Below are positions 1-9,239 of a stretch of DNA of 64,000 nt, in pieces (within the stretch, counting starts at the first letter, position 1; every line of letters begins with the position of its first letter). The translations under genes and the position numbers were made by a program. The stretch covers positions 62,001-126,000 of the forward strand of contig NZ_JARVRH010000027.1 in the NCBI RefSeq assembly GCF_030209755.1, read 5' to 3'. The DNA comes from Arthrobacter sp. efr-133-TYG-118. Its GTDB lineage: Bacteria; Actinomycetota; Actinomycetes; Actinomycetales; Micrococcaceae. The notes under the pieces were generated by a model, which saw only the letters and a program-made list of their open reading frames with translations, was not told the origin of the DNA and ran no database searches.

Positions 1-1002
1 GGCTGCCAGCAGTCCCAAGGACAAACCCAACGTCGCCGACCAGCAGAGCATTCGCCGGCCCCAGCCGGCACGGGCGCCGGCCCACAGCAGCCCGGCAAAA
101 GGCAAGGCAATCAAAGTAATCGGCTTGATGGCGATCGAGGCCGTGATCAGCACGATTCCAAGCACGGGTCGTTTGACGGAGGCGAAGTACAGTCCGGCAA
201 CAACCAGTCCCAACATCAAGGAGTCGTTGTGCGCGCTGGCGATGAAGTTGATCAGGAGAACCGGGTTGAGCACCCCAAGCCAGAGCGCCCGCTCCGGGTT
301 CACGCCGTGGAGGGCAGCCAAGCGGGGAACGTAGACAGCGAGCAGTATGACCCCGGCGAGGGCGGCCAGGCGGAAGGGAATCAATGCGAGCTCGGGGACA
401 CTGGCGCTCACCCACACGGCGCCCTGTTCGATCCAGAGCCACAGCGGACCGTAAGGCGTCGGTGCTTCGGTCCACAATTTGTCGGGTCCAAGCGAAAAGT
501 AGTTGCTCAGGGCGGAGATGCCGTTGGTGTATGGATTCAGGCCCTGCTCCATGAGGCGGCCCTGGCCGATGTAGGCATATGCGTCCCTGCTGAACAACGG
601 CAAGCTGACCATCATCGGGACTGCCCACATCCACAATGCGCGCCGAAGGACAGGACGCGAGGACGGGTTCCAACCGCCGATCCGCTGGGCAATGCGCAGC
701 CAGGAGCGCAGGAGCAGGAGTGCCCCGAGGCAGAGCATCACGGTGCAGAGGATCACGCCAACCGGTGAAGTCCTGGCCATGATGAAGAGGGGCGTGCGGA
801 TCAAGGCGCTGCTACTGGCCAGCCAGCCGACCCCTACCGAACCTGCCACCATGAGCAAAGACCCGATGAATCCCTGGAGGATTGCCGTCCTTGCGGCCTT
901 GGCAATTACAGTGCCGTGTACCGGGGCGTTGGAATCTCCAAGCGCCTCTGGATGAGCCAACGAACTCCCCACCTCACGCTCACGAAACTTCGACGTCACC
1001 AT
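1..1002 (-). CDS. MptB-like alpha-1,6-mannosyltransferase, 3' end cut by window
   Basis: Polytopic membrane glycosyltransferase expected to use polyprenol-phosphate-mannose to extend lipomannan-type glycans. Reading leftward from ATG at 1002, 334 codons stay open to position 1, so the C-terminus is missing. It matches the complete gene at 3793-5442 throughout: both have a SRDxYAYxGQGRL loop, a TPYGP motif, SAHND and an IKPIT motif before a hydrophobic stretch. An AGGA ribosome site lies 9 bases upstream of the start. It is divergent from the GT87-type gene at 1208. Family assignment is by recognition; the exact mannan product is inference. Confidence 0.85.
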   Translation of the reverse strand, partial: MVTSKFREREVGSSLAHPEALGDSNAPVHGTVIAKAARTAILQGFIGSLLMVAGSVGVGWLASSSALIRTPLFIMARTSPVGVILCTVMLCLGALLLLRSWLRIAQRIGGWNPSSRPVLRRALWMWAVPMMVSLPLFSRDAYAYIGQGRLMEQGLNPYTNGISALSNYFSLGPDKLWTEAPTPYGPLWLWIEQGAVWVSASVPELALIPFRLAALAGVILLAVYVPRLAALHGVNPERALWLGVLNPVLLINFIASAHNDSLMLGLVVAGLYFASVKRPVLGIVLITASIAIKPITLIALPFAGLLWAGARAGWGRRMLCWSATLGLSLGLLAA

Positions 1003-1207
1003 CAAACAAAATCCTGTCCGGTTCCCTGCCGCATCCGGGCCAAAGTGGCACTGCCGGCTGCCATGGATTATTGCAACTGTAGCATCGCCACCCTTGGCAT
1101 CCCGGGGCCAACCGGACCGTGGGTCTGCCCGCGAAAGTGGCCTGAGATAGGATGGATGGGGCTCTTACGGCACCCTGTGACGATAACTACCTGACAAGGA
1201 TCCTCCC

Positions 1208-2521
1208 ATTTCCACGGACTCATTCTTCAGCGCGCTCACACGGTTCCGGCATCGTGTTCTTCCCTCTTCAGTGGAGGCAAGGCTCAATTCTCCCAAGGGC
1301 CTGCTCGTAGGCTTCGGCGTCGTCCACTTGGTCTTCCTCGTGTTCGCCCTGATCCTTTCCCTGCGGGGCGAGGCCTTCAGCGACACTTTCATCTATCGGG
1401 ACTGGACCTCTGCCGGGTTCCGGGATGAGAACCTCAGCAGCGGGCCCAGCCCGTGGGTCTACCCCGTTCTGGCCTTGGTGCCTATGGCCATTGCGGGCTT
1501 GGCTGGACCCGGTCCGTTCTTCTTTCTCTGGGTGCTCATGATCACCCTGCTCAACGGAGTCGCTCTCGCCAAGCTCACGGGACGGGGCCGCCGTCGCGAG
1601 GCTATCCCGGCGGGATGGTGGTGGCTGGTCTTCGTCTTCATCATGGGTTGGCTAGGATTCGCCCGGGTGGACGGATTGACTGCCCCCATTGTGCTGATCG
1701 CCTTGGCGTACGGGGTGTCGAACCCTTTCATTGCCTCGACCCTCCTGAGCGTTGCCACCTGGATGAAGGTCTGGCCGGCTGCCGTCATGCTTTCTTTGTT
1801 CACCGTGGTCAAGCAGAGAACCAAAGTGGTGGCTGCCGGAATTCTCACCAGCGTCTTAGTCGTCGCGCTCACGGCTGCCGTAGGTCAACTGCCGAAGCTC
1901 CTTAACTTCCTGACCCAGCAAGGCGATCGTGGCATGCAGTTGGAAGCCACCTTCACCACTCCATGGTTGTGGCTCTCGGTCCTCCATGTGGGTGACTCGA
2001 GAATGTACATGAACACCGACATCAACTCGATGCAGGTGGATGGACCTGGCACGGCCTTCATGTCGTTCCTTATGCAGCCCCTTCTTGTCCTGGCCGCCAT
2101 CCTGGTTGCCGCCCTGACCTTCTGGGCACTGCACAACGGCAAGCGAACCGGCGGGGCGGACCGCACCGAATTGTTGCTGGCTGGATCCCTGACCATGGCC
2201 ACGGCTTTCGTCGTATTCAACAAGGTCGGGTCACCCCAGTTCATGGTGTGGCTGGCGCCTGCTGTCGCCGTCGGGCTTGCCCACAGCTGGAAGGAATGGC
2301 GGGTTCCCGCGGCGATGCTCATCGCCATTGGGGTGGCCACATACTTCATCTACCCCCTCTTCTATGACGCACTCAGCCACAACAACCCTTGGATGGCGCT
2401 GGTCTTGACGGTGCGCAATGTCCTGCTGGTGGTCCTGTTCTGCTGGTCCGTACGCCGCCTGTACCTTTTGGGCAAGAAGATCCCGGCCAACGAACCGGCC
2501 GCCGCTGCCAAGGAGTCCTGA
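1208..2521 (+). CDS. GT87-type (DUF2029) mannosyltransferase, possible ATT start
   Basis: Multi-pass membrane protein of the GT87/DUF2029 group (PimE-like polyprenol-phosphate-mannose transferases). The FSDT-x-x-YR motif in the first outer loop carries the likely catalytic Asp. It is about 45% identical by eye to the next gene, and the similarity extends upstream of the first GTG (1271) to an ATT at 1208, preceded by AAGGA seven bases away; an in-frame stop lies at 1184. Residues between ATT and GTG align with the paralogue (FFSALTRFR versus FFAGLARVR), so the longer form is preferred. A start at GTG 1271 would lose conserved residues. Confidence 0.8.
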   Translation: MSTDSFFSALTRFRHRVLPSSVEARLNSPKGLLVGFGVVHLVFLVFALILSLRGEAFSDTFIYRDWTSAGFRDENLSSGPSPWVYPVLALVPMAIAGLAGPGPFFFLWVLMITLLNGVALAKLTGRGRRREAIPAGWWWLVFVFIMGWLGFARVDGLTAPIVLIALAYGVSNPFIASTLLSVATWMKVWPAAVMLSLFTVVKQRTKVVAAGILTSVLVVALTAAVGQLPKLLNFLTQQGDRGMQLEATFTTPWLWLSVLHVGDSRMYMNTDINSMQVDGPGTAFMSFLMQPLLVLAAILVAALTFWALHNGKRTGGADRTELLLAGSLTMATAFVVFNKVGSPQFMVWLAPAVAVGLAHSWKEWRVPAAMLIAIGVATYFIYPLFYDALSHNNPWMALVLTVRNVLLVVLFCWSVRRLYLLGKKIPANEPAAAAKES

Positions 2522-2522
2522 G

Positions 2523-3809
2523 ATTTCCGTTCGATTCTTTGCCGGGCTGGCCCGCGTGCGCGACGCCGCCCTGCCGCCTGCCGCCGTCGCCTGGTTCGGC
2601 CGTCCGTCGAGCGTTTGGTGGGGTTTCGCCGCCATCCATCTCTATTTCCTCGGCTGGATGGCAAGCTTCTTCCTGTCCGGAAACACGTTCAGCGACACGG
2701 AGCAGTACCGCCAGTGGGCGATCACCGGCTACAACCCCGCAGATCTCCACGGAGCGATCAGTCCCTGGGTATACCCGGTCCTCGCCCAGATTCCGATCTT
2801 CCTGGCCAACATCGCGGGCCCGGGTCCATACCTGCTGGTGTGGACGCTGATCATCACCGCACTCAATGCCGCCGGCTTGTTCATCTTGACCCGCGGCCCG
2901 CGCAGGACAACGGGAATTGCCCCTGCCTGGTGGTGGCTGTTCTTTACCGCTTTCATGGGCTACCTCAGCTTCGCCCGCGTGGAGGGCATCACGGCACCCA
3001 TCGTGTTGGTCGCGCTGCTCTATGCCGCCACCCGGCCCGTGGCGGCCGGCATCCTCCTCAGCATCGCCACGTGGATCAAAGTCTGGCCGGCCGCCGTTCT
3101 GGTGCCCATCATCATCGCGAGCCACCGCAGGCTGCGGATCATCGCCTGCGGCGCCGCCGTAACTGCCGCCGTCGCACTGGGTACCTACGTTTCGGGGGGC
3201 CTCCCGCATATCCTCGACTTTTTAACCAACCAGGGCGAACGCGGCATGCAACTGGAAGCCACGTTCTCAACCCCCTGGGTCTGGTTGAGCGTGCTCAACA
3301 TCGGCGGCTCCAAAATCGCAGACAACGTCGCCATCAATTCCACCGAGGTGTACGGGCCTGGAGCCAATGTGGCGGCATTCATGATGCAGCCGCTCTTGGT
3401 GCTTGCCGCCGTCGCCGGCTCCGCCCTTTTGCTTTGGGCGCTTCGGCGGGGTGCCGAAGCGGAAGAGCTGTTCCTCGAGGGCGCCCTCATGATGACCACG
3501 GCGTTCATCGTGTTCAACAAGGTGGGCTCGCCGCAATTCATCATCTGGCTCGCGCCGGTGGTTATCGCCGGGCTGACCCACGACTGGAATCGTTGGCGGG
3601 TTCCTGCCGCGCTCCTGATGGGGATCGCCATGACGACTTTCGTGATCTACCCGTTGTTCTACACGCCGCTGATCCATGCCAACCCCGTGATGGCAACGGT
3701 GCTCACCACCCGGAACGTGCTTCTGGTTGTCCTGCTCTGGTGGTCCGTGCAGCGGACCTTGGAACTGGGCCGCAAGTCCGGCGCAAGAACCGCTATTCAG
3801 AGCGCCTGA
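2523..3809 (+). CDS. GT87-type (DUF2029) mannosyltransferase, paralogue of preceding gene
   Basis: Second tandem GT87-type membrane mannosyltransferase, about 428 residues, with FSDTEQYRQW in the first loop, NKVGSPQ, and many hydrophobic helices. It begins two bases after the stop of the first copy and is surely cotranscribed. No ATG is in frame near the homologous N-terminus. The best candidate is ATT at 2523 behind AAGGAG inside the upstream gene's last codons; GTG at 2556 is the alternative. The 3' end overlaps the convergent gene at 3793 by 17 bases. Acceptor and product are not visible from sequence. Confidence 0.82.
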   Translation: MSVRFFAGLARVRDAALPPAAVAWFGRPSSVWWGFAAIHLYFLGWMASFFLSGNTFSDTEQYRQWAITGYNPADLHGAISPWVYPVLAQIPIFLANIAGPGPYLLVWTLIITALNAAGLFILTRGPRRTTGIAPAWWWLFFTAFMGYLSFARVEGITAPIVLVALLYAATRPVAAGILLSIATWIKVWPAAVLVPIIIASHRRLRIIACGAAVTAAVALGTYVSGGLPHILDFLTNQGERGMQLEATFSTPWVWLSVLNIGGSKIADNVAINSTEVYGPGANVAAFMMQPLLVLAAVAGSALLLWALRRGAEAEELFLEGALMMTTAFIVFNKVGSPQFIIWLAPVVIAGLTHDWNRWRVPAALLMGIAMTTFVIYPLFYTPLIHANPVMATVLTTRNVLLVVLLWWSVQRTLELGRKSGARTAIQSA

Positions 3810-5442
3810 GCCGCCGCTCAAGCCTGCGGAGCAGTTGCGCAGGGGTGGAACGGATCAACAGTCTGCGCGTGTGGACGTCCAACACCATCAGGTAGACGGT
3901 GAATCCCAAGGCCACGAGGAAGGACAGGGAGGACACTTTGACGTTCAGTTCCACGAAGGACAGCACCGAAATCTGGTCCTGGGCGCCGAAGGCCACGAAA
4001 AACGTGACCGCGACATAGAGGGACTTGATCTGCCAGTCGTCCCTGATGCCTGTGACCGCGAGCAGCGGGATGAACCACAGGATGTACCACGGCTGGATAA
4101 TCGGAGAAAGCATGACGACGGCGGCAAACGCCAGGGCCGCGCGTCTCACCAGCCGTGAATAGTCGCCGCGGAACATCAGTAACACCACCAGCCCGATTCC
4201 GGCCCACTTCATGAGGGTCCGGAGCCCAGTGGCGACGGTGGATCCCGGCAGGCCCAGGAGATTGGCGATCACCTCGACCTGCTGGCCGAGGAAGCCCGAA
4301 GGCGAGTATCCCGTGTAGCCGGGTGTCGGGTCGAGGATGGCCCAGACCCATCCAAAGCCAAGGTTGTACGGAATTCCGCTCACTGCCAGGACGGCAAAGC
4401 TGATACCCGCCGTCGCGCCCCAGAAAAAGAACTTGCGGGCCCAACTCGCTGCCGGACCCGCCCACATGAGGCCTATGAAAGGCAAGAGAAGTACTGTGAT
4501 CGGCTTGATGCCGATGGAAGCCGTGACCAGCAGCAGCCCGGTGATGTGGCGCCCGGTTGCTGCAAAGTACATGCCGGCCACCGCCAGGCCCACCATGAGG
4601 GCATCGTTGTGGGCGCTGGCGACGAAGCTGATGAGAAAGAGCGGGTTGGCCACGGCGATCCACAGAGCGCGGCCGGGATTGATCCCGTGCAGCTCGGCGA
4701 GCCTGGGAACATACACCACGCAGAGCAGCACTCCCACAGTCGCAAGAACGCGAAAGAGCAAAACGGAAAAATCGGGCTGGGCGTCGGTGATGCCCACCAC
4801 CCACCTGGCAAGCCACAGGAAGTACGGTCCGTACGGCGTCTTGGCTTCCGCCCAGGCAGGATCAGCGCCCAGGGAAAACCAGTTGCTGAGCGAGGAAATC
4901 CCCGCGGTGTAGGGGTTCTGGCCTTCCAGTACCAGCCTGCCCTGGCCGGTGTAGGCGTACACGTCGCGCGAATAGATGGGAACGGCAAACATCAGGGGCG
5001 CCGCCCACGCCGCAACAGCGAGAACCACGGATCTGAGCGAGCCAGGCCCCCAATCCTTGAGCCTTTGCCCGAGCCTCAACCATGACCTGACCAGAAGCAT
5101 GGCCCCTGCCGTCAGCAGGATGGTGGAGGTCGTCACGCCCCAACCCTCCGTGCGCAGGGCGATGACAAGGGGATGCCTGAACATGGGCGAGCCGTTGGCG
5201 ATCCAGCCGGCACCGATCGAGCCGACGAAGATCATCAGGGATCCAAAAAATCCTTGCCAGATTGCCACATAGGCCTTGATCTGGCCGGGGGTGCCGACGC
5301 CGATGCGCGCGGCTTCCGGGGAATACAGACTCGCGGCGGCCTTCTCCGACAGCGCTGCGGGTTCCTTTGCCTCATCCCGGCTATTTGAGGTGCCCACGCC
5401 CGTTCCGCCTGCCGTCATGATAATTCCAGTCCCTACGTACAT
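3793..5442 (-). CDS. mptB: MptB-like polyprenol-phosphate-mannose alpha-1,6-mannosyltransferase
   Basis: Complete 549-residue polytopic membrane protein of the MptB/GT-C group, which adds alpha-1,6-mannose to a lipid-linked mannan core on the outer side of the membrane. Visible marks are a cytosolic N-terminus of about 55 residues, YSRDVYAYTGQGRL (around residue 160), KTPYGPYFLW, SAHNDAL and GIKPITVL, then repeated hydrophobic helices. Starts at 5442 or 5418 are both possible. With the truncated paralogue at 1-1002 and two GT87 genes it forms a four-gene mannan-synthesis cluster. Confidence 0.88.
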   Translation of the reverse strand: MYVGTGIIMTAGGTGVGTSNSRDEAKEPAALSEKAAASLYSPEAARIGVGTPGQIKAYVAIWQGFFGSLMIFVGSIGAGWIANGSPMFRHPLVIALRTEGWGVTTSTILLTAGAMLLVRSWLRLGQRLKDWGPGSLRSVVLAVAAWAAPLMFAVPIYSRDVYAYTGQGRLVLEGQNPYTAGISSLSNWFSLGADPAWAEAKTPYGPYFLWLARWVVGITDAQPDFSVLLFRVLATVGVLLCVVYVPRLAELHGINPGRALWIAVANPLFLISFVASAHNDALMVGLAVAGMYFAATGRHITGLLLVTASIGIKPITVLLLPFIGLMWAGPAASWARKFFFWGATAGISFAVLAVSGIPYNLGFGWVWAILDPTPGYTGYSPSGFLGQQVEVIANLLGLPGSTVATGLRTLMKWAGIGLVVLLMFRGDYSRLVRRAALAFAAVVMLSPIIQPWYILWFIPLLAVTGIRDDWQIKSLYVAVTFFVAFGAQDQISVLSFVELNVKVSSLSFLVALGFTVYLMVLDVHTRRLLIRSTPAQLLRRLERRLRRSE

Positions 5443-5570
5443 TGGTCCAGCTCATCGAGGCAGGCAACAACCGCTCGACAACGGCCCAGTTTACCAGCCG
5501 CGATAAGCCGCAGACGCGGAATGGAGCGCCCCGCCACCCTTCCTGTGCGCCCGAACGGTAGGCTGGGCGG

Positions 5571-6197
5571 GTGCCTATTACTAATGAACGCATCGTCTGG
5601 ATCGACTGTGAGATGACCGGTCTCGACTTGGTAAACGACGCCCTGATCGAGGTCGCGGCCTTGGTCACCGATTCGGAGCTGAACATCCTGGGTGATGGGG
5701 TCGACGTCGTCATCAAACCCGAAGACGCCGCGCTTGAACAGATGAACGACTTCGTGCGCGACATGCACACCCGTTCGAAACTCCTGGACGAACTCCCGCA
5801 CGGCAAGACCATGGCCGAAGCCGAAGCGATCGTCCTGGAGTACATCGAGAAGTGGGTACCGGATCCGAAGAAGGCACCGCTGGGCGGCAACTCAGTCGGA
5901 ACCGACCGGATGTTCCTCGCGCGGGACATGCCCAACATCGTCGAACACCTCCACTACCGGGTCATCGACGTCAGCACCATCAAGGAACTCTCGCGCCGAT
6001 GGTTCCCCCGCGCATATTTCCAGTCGCCCGCCAAACACGGTGGCCACCGTGCACTTGGTGACATCAGGGACTCCATCGACGAACTGCGCTACTACCGCGA
6101 GGCCGTGTTCGTCCCGGCCCCTGGTCCTGATACGGCAACGGCACAGAAGATTTCCAAGCAGATTGCAGCCGGACCGGAGACCCCGGAAAGCACGTGA
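5571..6197 (+). CDS. orn: Oligoribonuclease
   Basis: DEDDh 3'-5' exonuclease that degrades 2-5 nt RNA fragments to mononucleotides, finishing mRNA decay and pGpG turnover. The 208 residues include exonuclease motif I (VWIDCEMTGLD, Asp12/Glu14), motif II around SVGTDRMFLARDMP, and motif III (KHGGHRALGDIRDSI, near 155-168). The GTG start at 5571 gives the usual N-terminus. The C-terminal tail after YYREAVF is longer than in proteobacterial Orn, as commonly seen in actinobacteria. It is followed by tRNA-His. Confidence 0.95.
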   Translation: MPITNERIVWIDCEMTGLDLVNDALIEVAALVTDSELNILGDGVDVVIKPEDAALEQMNDFVRDMHTRSKLLDELPHGKTMAEAEAIVLEYIEKWVPDPKKAPLGGNSVGTDRMFLARDMPNIVEHLHYRVIDVSTIKELSRRWFPRAYFQSPAKHGGHRALGDIRDSIDELRYYREAVFVPAPGPDTATAQKISKQIAAGPETPEST

Positions 6198-6326
6198 TCT
6201 GCGGCACCTTTTCGGGAATTTTCAGCCAAACGGTCAAAAGTGGCAAAAGCACCCCCAAAGACGGGGTATAGTTTTTGTCGTTGCCTTCGCAGCTAACGGG
6301 TCATTCCGAAAGCATAAAAGGCTCAT

Positions 6327-6400
6327 GGTGGGCGTAGCTCAGTTGGCAGAGCGCCTGGTTGTGGTCCAGGAGGTCGCGGGTTCAACCCCCGTCGCTCACC
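6327..6400 (+). tRNA. tRNA-His (GTG)
   Basis: A full cloverleaf is visible. The acceptor GTGGGCG pairs with CGCTCAC, with the extra 5' G (position -1) opposite the discriminator C that is specific to tRNA-His. The D arm is AGCTCAGTTGGCAGAGC. The anticodon arm is CCTGG-TTGTGGT-CCAGG with anticodon GTG, and the T arm is CGGGTTCAACCCCCG. A TATAGT at 6267-6272 may be its -10 box. A strong terminator follows at 6436. Confidence 0.97.
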
Positions 6401-6435
6401 CTCATGAGATTGGTAGCAGTTTATCGATCGCAGCC

Positions 6436-6475
6436 AAAGGCCGTACTGGTTATCCAGTGCGGCCTTTGTTTTGTT
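6436..6475 (+). terminator. Rho-independent terminator after tRNA-His
   Basis: Inverted repeat AAAGGCCG-tACTGG / CCAGTg-CGGCCTTT with a four-base loop, followed by GTTTTGTT. It separates tRNA-His from def. Confidence 0.85.
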
Positions 6476-6524
6476 CCGGCCGATTTCGGCCATTCCAGAC
6501 CCGAGAACCAGAGGAACACCTGAC

Positions 6525-7097
6525 ATGACCGTCCTGCCAGTCACCATCTGGGGCGAGCCCGTGCTTCACCGCCGGGCGAGCGAGGTGGAAGAGTTCGACG
6601 ACGAGCTGCGCACCTTGATTGCCGACATGTTCGAGACGAACGAAGCCGCCAACGGCGTCGGGCTGGCCGCACCCCAGGTGGGGGTCGGCAAACGCATCTT
6701 CATCTTCAAATACGCGAACGAGGACGACGCGCCCGACGAAGGCGTCCTGGTGAACCCGGTCCTCACCCTCTCCAAGATCCCCGGCGCCCTTCCCGATCCT
6801 GAGGAAGACGTCGAAGGCTGCCTGTCGTTCCCCGGGGAGCACTACCCGCTGCAGAGGGCCGAATGGGCCCGCGTCCAGGGCTTCGACGGCGACGGCAAAC
6901 CGGTGGATTTCGTGGCAACAGGCTGGTTCGCGAGGGTCATGCAGCACGAATTCGACCATCTTGACGGCAAGCTCTATGTGGACCGCCTGGCTGACCGCTA
7001 TGCCAAGAAAGCCATGAAGCAGGCCAAAAAGAACGGCTGGGGAGTTCCCGGGCTGAGTTGGATGCCGGGTGTTGACCCGGACCCCTTCGGACACTGA
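6525..7097 (+). CDS. def: Peptide deformylase
   Basis: Metal-dependent hydrolase removing the N-formyl group from nascent proteins. All three signature motifs are present: GLAAPQVG (residue 46 on), EGCLSF (about 96) and QHEFDHLDG (about 140), supplying Cys and two His metal ligands plus the catalytic Glu. It is 190 residues long. ATG at 6525 is preceded by AGAGGA; upstream in-frame sequence overlaps the terminator and was excluded. The next gene starts four bases after the stop. Confidence 0.96.
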   Translation: MTVLPVTIWGEPVLHRRASEVEEFDDELRTLIADMFETNEAANGVGLAAPQVGVGKRIFIFKYANEDDAPDEGVLVNPVLTLSKIPGALPDPEEDVEGCLSFPGEHYPLQRAEWARVQGFDGDGKPVDFVATGWFARVMQHEFDHLDGKLYVDRLADRYAKKAMKQAKKNGWGVPGLSWMPGVDPDPFGH

Positions 7098-7100
7098 GCG

Positions 7101-7952
7101 ATGACCGGCATCGCGCAGGACGAATTGTTCAAGCTTCTCGACATCCATGGCGAGGACGCTTTGGCGTGTGCCTCGCTGCTGGCGTCAGCTCCCGGAGACG
7201 GAACGCGACAGGCCCTTGCCAGCCTTCACGCACGCCTGGGCGCCTTTCCAAGCAGGTCTGCCTCCGCGGATGGCTGCACGGAAACGGACTGGATCGAAGC
7301 GCTCCTGCGCTTCGCACCGGTAGTCCACCGCTATCATCTTTCCCTTGGCATCCTGCCGGAGTCCTCCGCCGCGATCCTGGCCGATGTGGGACTGAACCTT
7401 CGTATCAACCGACGGGTTCATGGGCGCTTCGGCTTGGACACGTGGGCGTGGCTGACCTTCCACATGGCCGGAAACATCTTCCGGATCGGCCGCTTGCAAT
7501 TCCACCTTGTGCGCGGCGACGCGGGAGGCTCCGCTGCCGTTAGCGACTCCTGGGTGCTGGGCGTACACATCCCCGAGGATGGCGGCCTCTCCCCTGCCGT
7601 CGTGGACACGAGCTTCAGTCAGGCCAGGGGGTTCTTCGAGCGATACTTCCCGGACAAGGCGGTCTCCGTGGCGAGCTGCGACTCCTGGATGCTGGATCCC
7701 TACCTTGCGCGGAAACTGCCGGACAGCAACATCGCCGCTTTTGCCCGCCGATTCACCCTGGACCGCTGCTCAGACGCTCCGGGCGACGCTGTCTACTTCA
7801 CCTTCCGGCAGCGTGGCTTGGAAAACCTCGATCGGCTCCCCCGCGAGACCTCGCTCCAGCGGGTGGTGCTGGAAAGGATCGACGACGGCGGGGTCTGGCA
7901 GCTTGGACACGGCCACTTGGTGCTTCCCCTGGCGCGGAGGAACCACGCCTGA
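7101..7952 (+). CDS. Acyltransferase-domain protein (NAT_N/GNAT_C type)
   Basis: 283-residue cytosolic protein resembling the actinobacterial 'acyltransferase domain-containing' family, with an N-terminal helical domain (about 1-115) and a C-terminal GNAT-like fold (about 120-280). Visible landmarks are LRINRRVHGRFGLDTWAW, FRIGRLQFHL, GVHIPEDGGL and DSWMLDPYL. It starts directly behind def and is probably cotranscribed. The substrate is unknown; the family call is by pattern recognition. Confidence 0.7.
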   Translation: MTGIAQDELFKLLDIHGEDALACASLLASAPGDGTRQALASLHARLGAFPSRSASADGCTETDWIEALLRFAPVVHRYHLSLGILPESSAAILADVGLNLRINRRVHGRFGLDTWAWLTFHMAGNIFRIGRLQFHLVRGDAGGSAAVSDSWVLGVHIPEDGGLSPAVVDTSFSQARGFFERYFPDKAVSVASCDSWMLDPYLARKLPDSNIAAFARRFTLDRCSDAPGDAVYFTFRQRGLENLDRLPRETSLQRVVLERIDDGGVWQLGHGHLVLPLARRNHA

Positions 7953-7979
7953 CGCGGCCGCCCCCGCGCCCTCAGGCGG

Positions 7980-8777
7980 CTACATCGCCCTGATGGTCCG
8001 CTGACCGGGGCACGAGTCCAGGACGCGCCTCATGGCGTCTTTCTCCGCCTGGGTGACCCAGAGCCGGTACGCGGCTTTGACGGAAACCTGCCGGGCTACG
8101 TAATGGCAGCGAAAGCCCTTGTTGGCAGGGAGCCAGCTCGCGGCGTCGCTCGCGCCTTTCTTCACGTTGGCGGGACCGTCAACGGCAATGAGGTTGAGGG
8201 GGTCATTGGCGAGGCTTTGGCGCTGTTTGGCGGTGAGCTGCTGGGCGCCCTTCTGCCAGGCATCCCCGAGAGCCACCACATGGTCGATCTGTACGGCTGA
8301 GCTGCTTTCGGAGCCCCTGCGGAAATGGATGTCCTGCCCGATGTATGGCTCACGTAGCTCCCCGGAAGCGATCCTGCATTTGGAGTCTGCCGTGAACTCT
8401 GCCGCCGTAAGATCCCGCCTCAGGATGTCGTTCCTGGTATCGCAGCCGTTTCGGTCGACGTCGAGCCACGCCTGGCCGAATTCGTTGCGGTCGTAGTTGT
8501 CCTTGGCTGCACGCCCTTTCACAGGAAGCGCGTCCAAGGCATCAACGGCCGAACCGACCGGTACCGGCTGAACAGCTTCCACCGGCTTCATCCAGTTCGG
8601 GTCGAAGACCGGAGCTTCCGTTGGTCCGTTGACCGGGTCCTGGCCAACTGCGAACTGTCCGTTGCTGAAGAACCACCCAATGCCGGCAAGTCCACCCGCG
8701 ATGATCAGAATCACCAGCACCCAGGCCTGCCGGGACTGGCGGCGGGCGCGTCGATAGACGGCCCAGGTGGTGCTCAA
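7980..8777 (-). CDS. Membrane-anchored HNH endonuclease family protein (DUF1524-like)
   Basis: 265 residues with one N-terminal membrane segment (about 20-37, VLVILIIAGGLAGIGWFF) and an extracytoplasmic nuclease-like domain. The domain has RNGCDTRNDILRRDL, IDHVVALGDAWQKGA and NDPLNLIAVDGPANVKKGASDAASWLP, matching the conserved core of secreted actinobacterial HNH/DUF1524 proteins. Conserved His (IDHVV) and Asn/Lys residues fit a beta-beta-alpha metal nuclease. TTG at 8777 follows GAAAGGAC at good spacing. It may scavenge extracellular DNA; the role is inference. Confidence 0.8.
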   Translation of the reverse strand: MSTTWAVYRRARRQSRQAWVLVILIIAGGLAGIGWFFSNGQFAVGQDPVNGPTEAPVFDPNWMKPVEAVQPVPVGSAVDALDALPVKGRAAKDNYDRNEFGQAWLDVDRNGCDTRNDILRRDLTAAEFTADSKCRIASGELREPYIGQDIHFRRGSESSSAVQIDHVVALGDAWQKGAQQLTAKQRQSLANDPLNLIAVDGPANVKKGASDAASWLPANKGFRCHYVARQVSVKAAYRLWVTQAEKDAMRRVLDSCPGQRTIRAM

Positions 8778-8943
8778 GGGATTGCGTCCTTTCGGGGAGG
8801 AATACGTCCCTTGAGACTAGATGAGGCGTTGACAGCCGATGCCGATATCCACAGTGTGGAGGACAAGTCACGGTGTCGGAATAATCACAGCGCAGGACAA
8901 CGTCTGCCCCACGGGTCAGCGCGCAACCCGCTGCTGCGGCGCC

Positions 8944-9153
8944 TTACTGCTCCTTGGTGACGCGTTTCAGGTCTTCGGCTGCCAGCTCCAAAAGGGACCC
9001 CAACTGGATGACTCGGTCCTCGGAGATATCACCCGCAGCATGCGCGGCTTTGGCTTGGTCAAGCAGGCGCTGGGCTTCTTTAAGGTTGGCGCGCGCCACG
9101 TCCAAGGCGTGTTCCAGCGTTGTTTCGTGTTCCAGAATCTTTTCGCTTTCCAT
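8944..9153 (-). CDS. Small helical hypothetical protein
   Basis: 69 residues, almost wholly predicted helix and charged, with heptad-like spacing (LEHALDVARANLKEAQRLL) suggesting a short coiled coil. It is not recognised. It resembles exodeoxyribonuclease VII small subunits in size only and lacks their usual start. It lies downstream of gap but beyond a strong hairpin, so it is probably a separate transcript. Confidence 0.55.
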   Translation of the reverse strand: MESEKILEHETTLEHALDVARANLKEAQRLLDQAKAAHAAGDISEDRVIQLGSLLELAAEDLKRVTKEQ

Positions 9154-9171
9154 GCGTCCATTCTGGTCAGG

Positions 9172-9205
9172 TTTCCCGGCTGATACCAGCGCATCAGCCG
9201 GGAAA
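9172..9205 (-). terminator. Hairpin downstream of gap
   Basis: Perfect 13-bp inverted repeat (TTTCCCGGCTGAT / ATCAGCCGGGAAA) with an 8-base loop, between gap and the small gene at 8944-9153. It is symmetric, so it may act on either strand. Confidence 0.6.
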
Positions 9206-9239
9206 ACCCTGTGTCTTTCCTGGCCTTGGCCAGGGCAGG

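Noticed and set aside
2418..2522. Extension of the second GT87-type gene to an upstream ATG inside the first gene
   Set aside because: The extra residues are an out-of-frame shadow of the first gene and have no counterpart in the paralogue.
8944..9153. Exodeoxyribonuclease VII small subunit
   Set aside because: Similar size and helicity only; the conserved xseB N-terminal pattern and a neighbouring xseA are missing.
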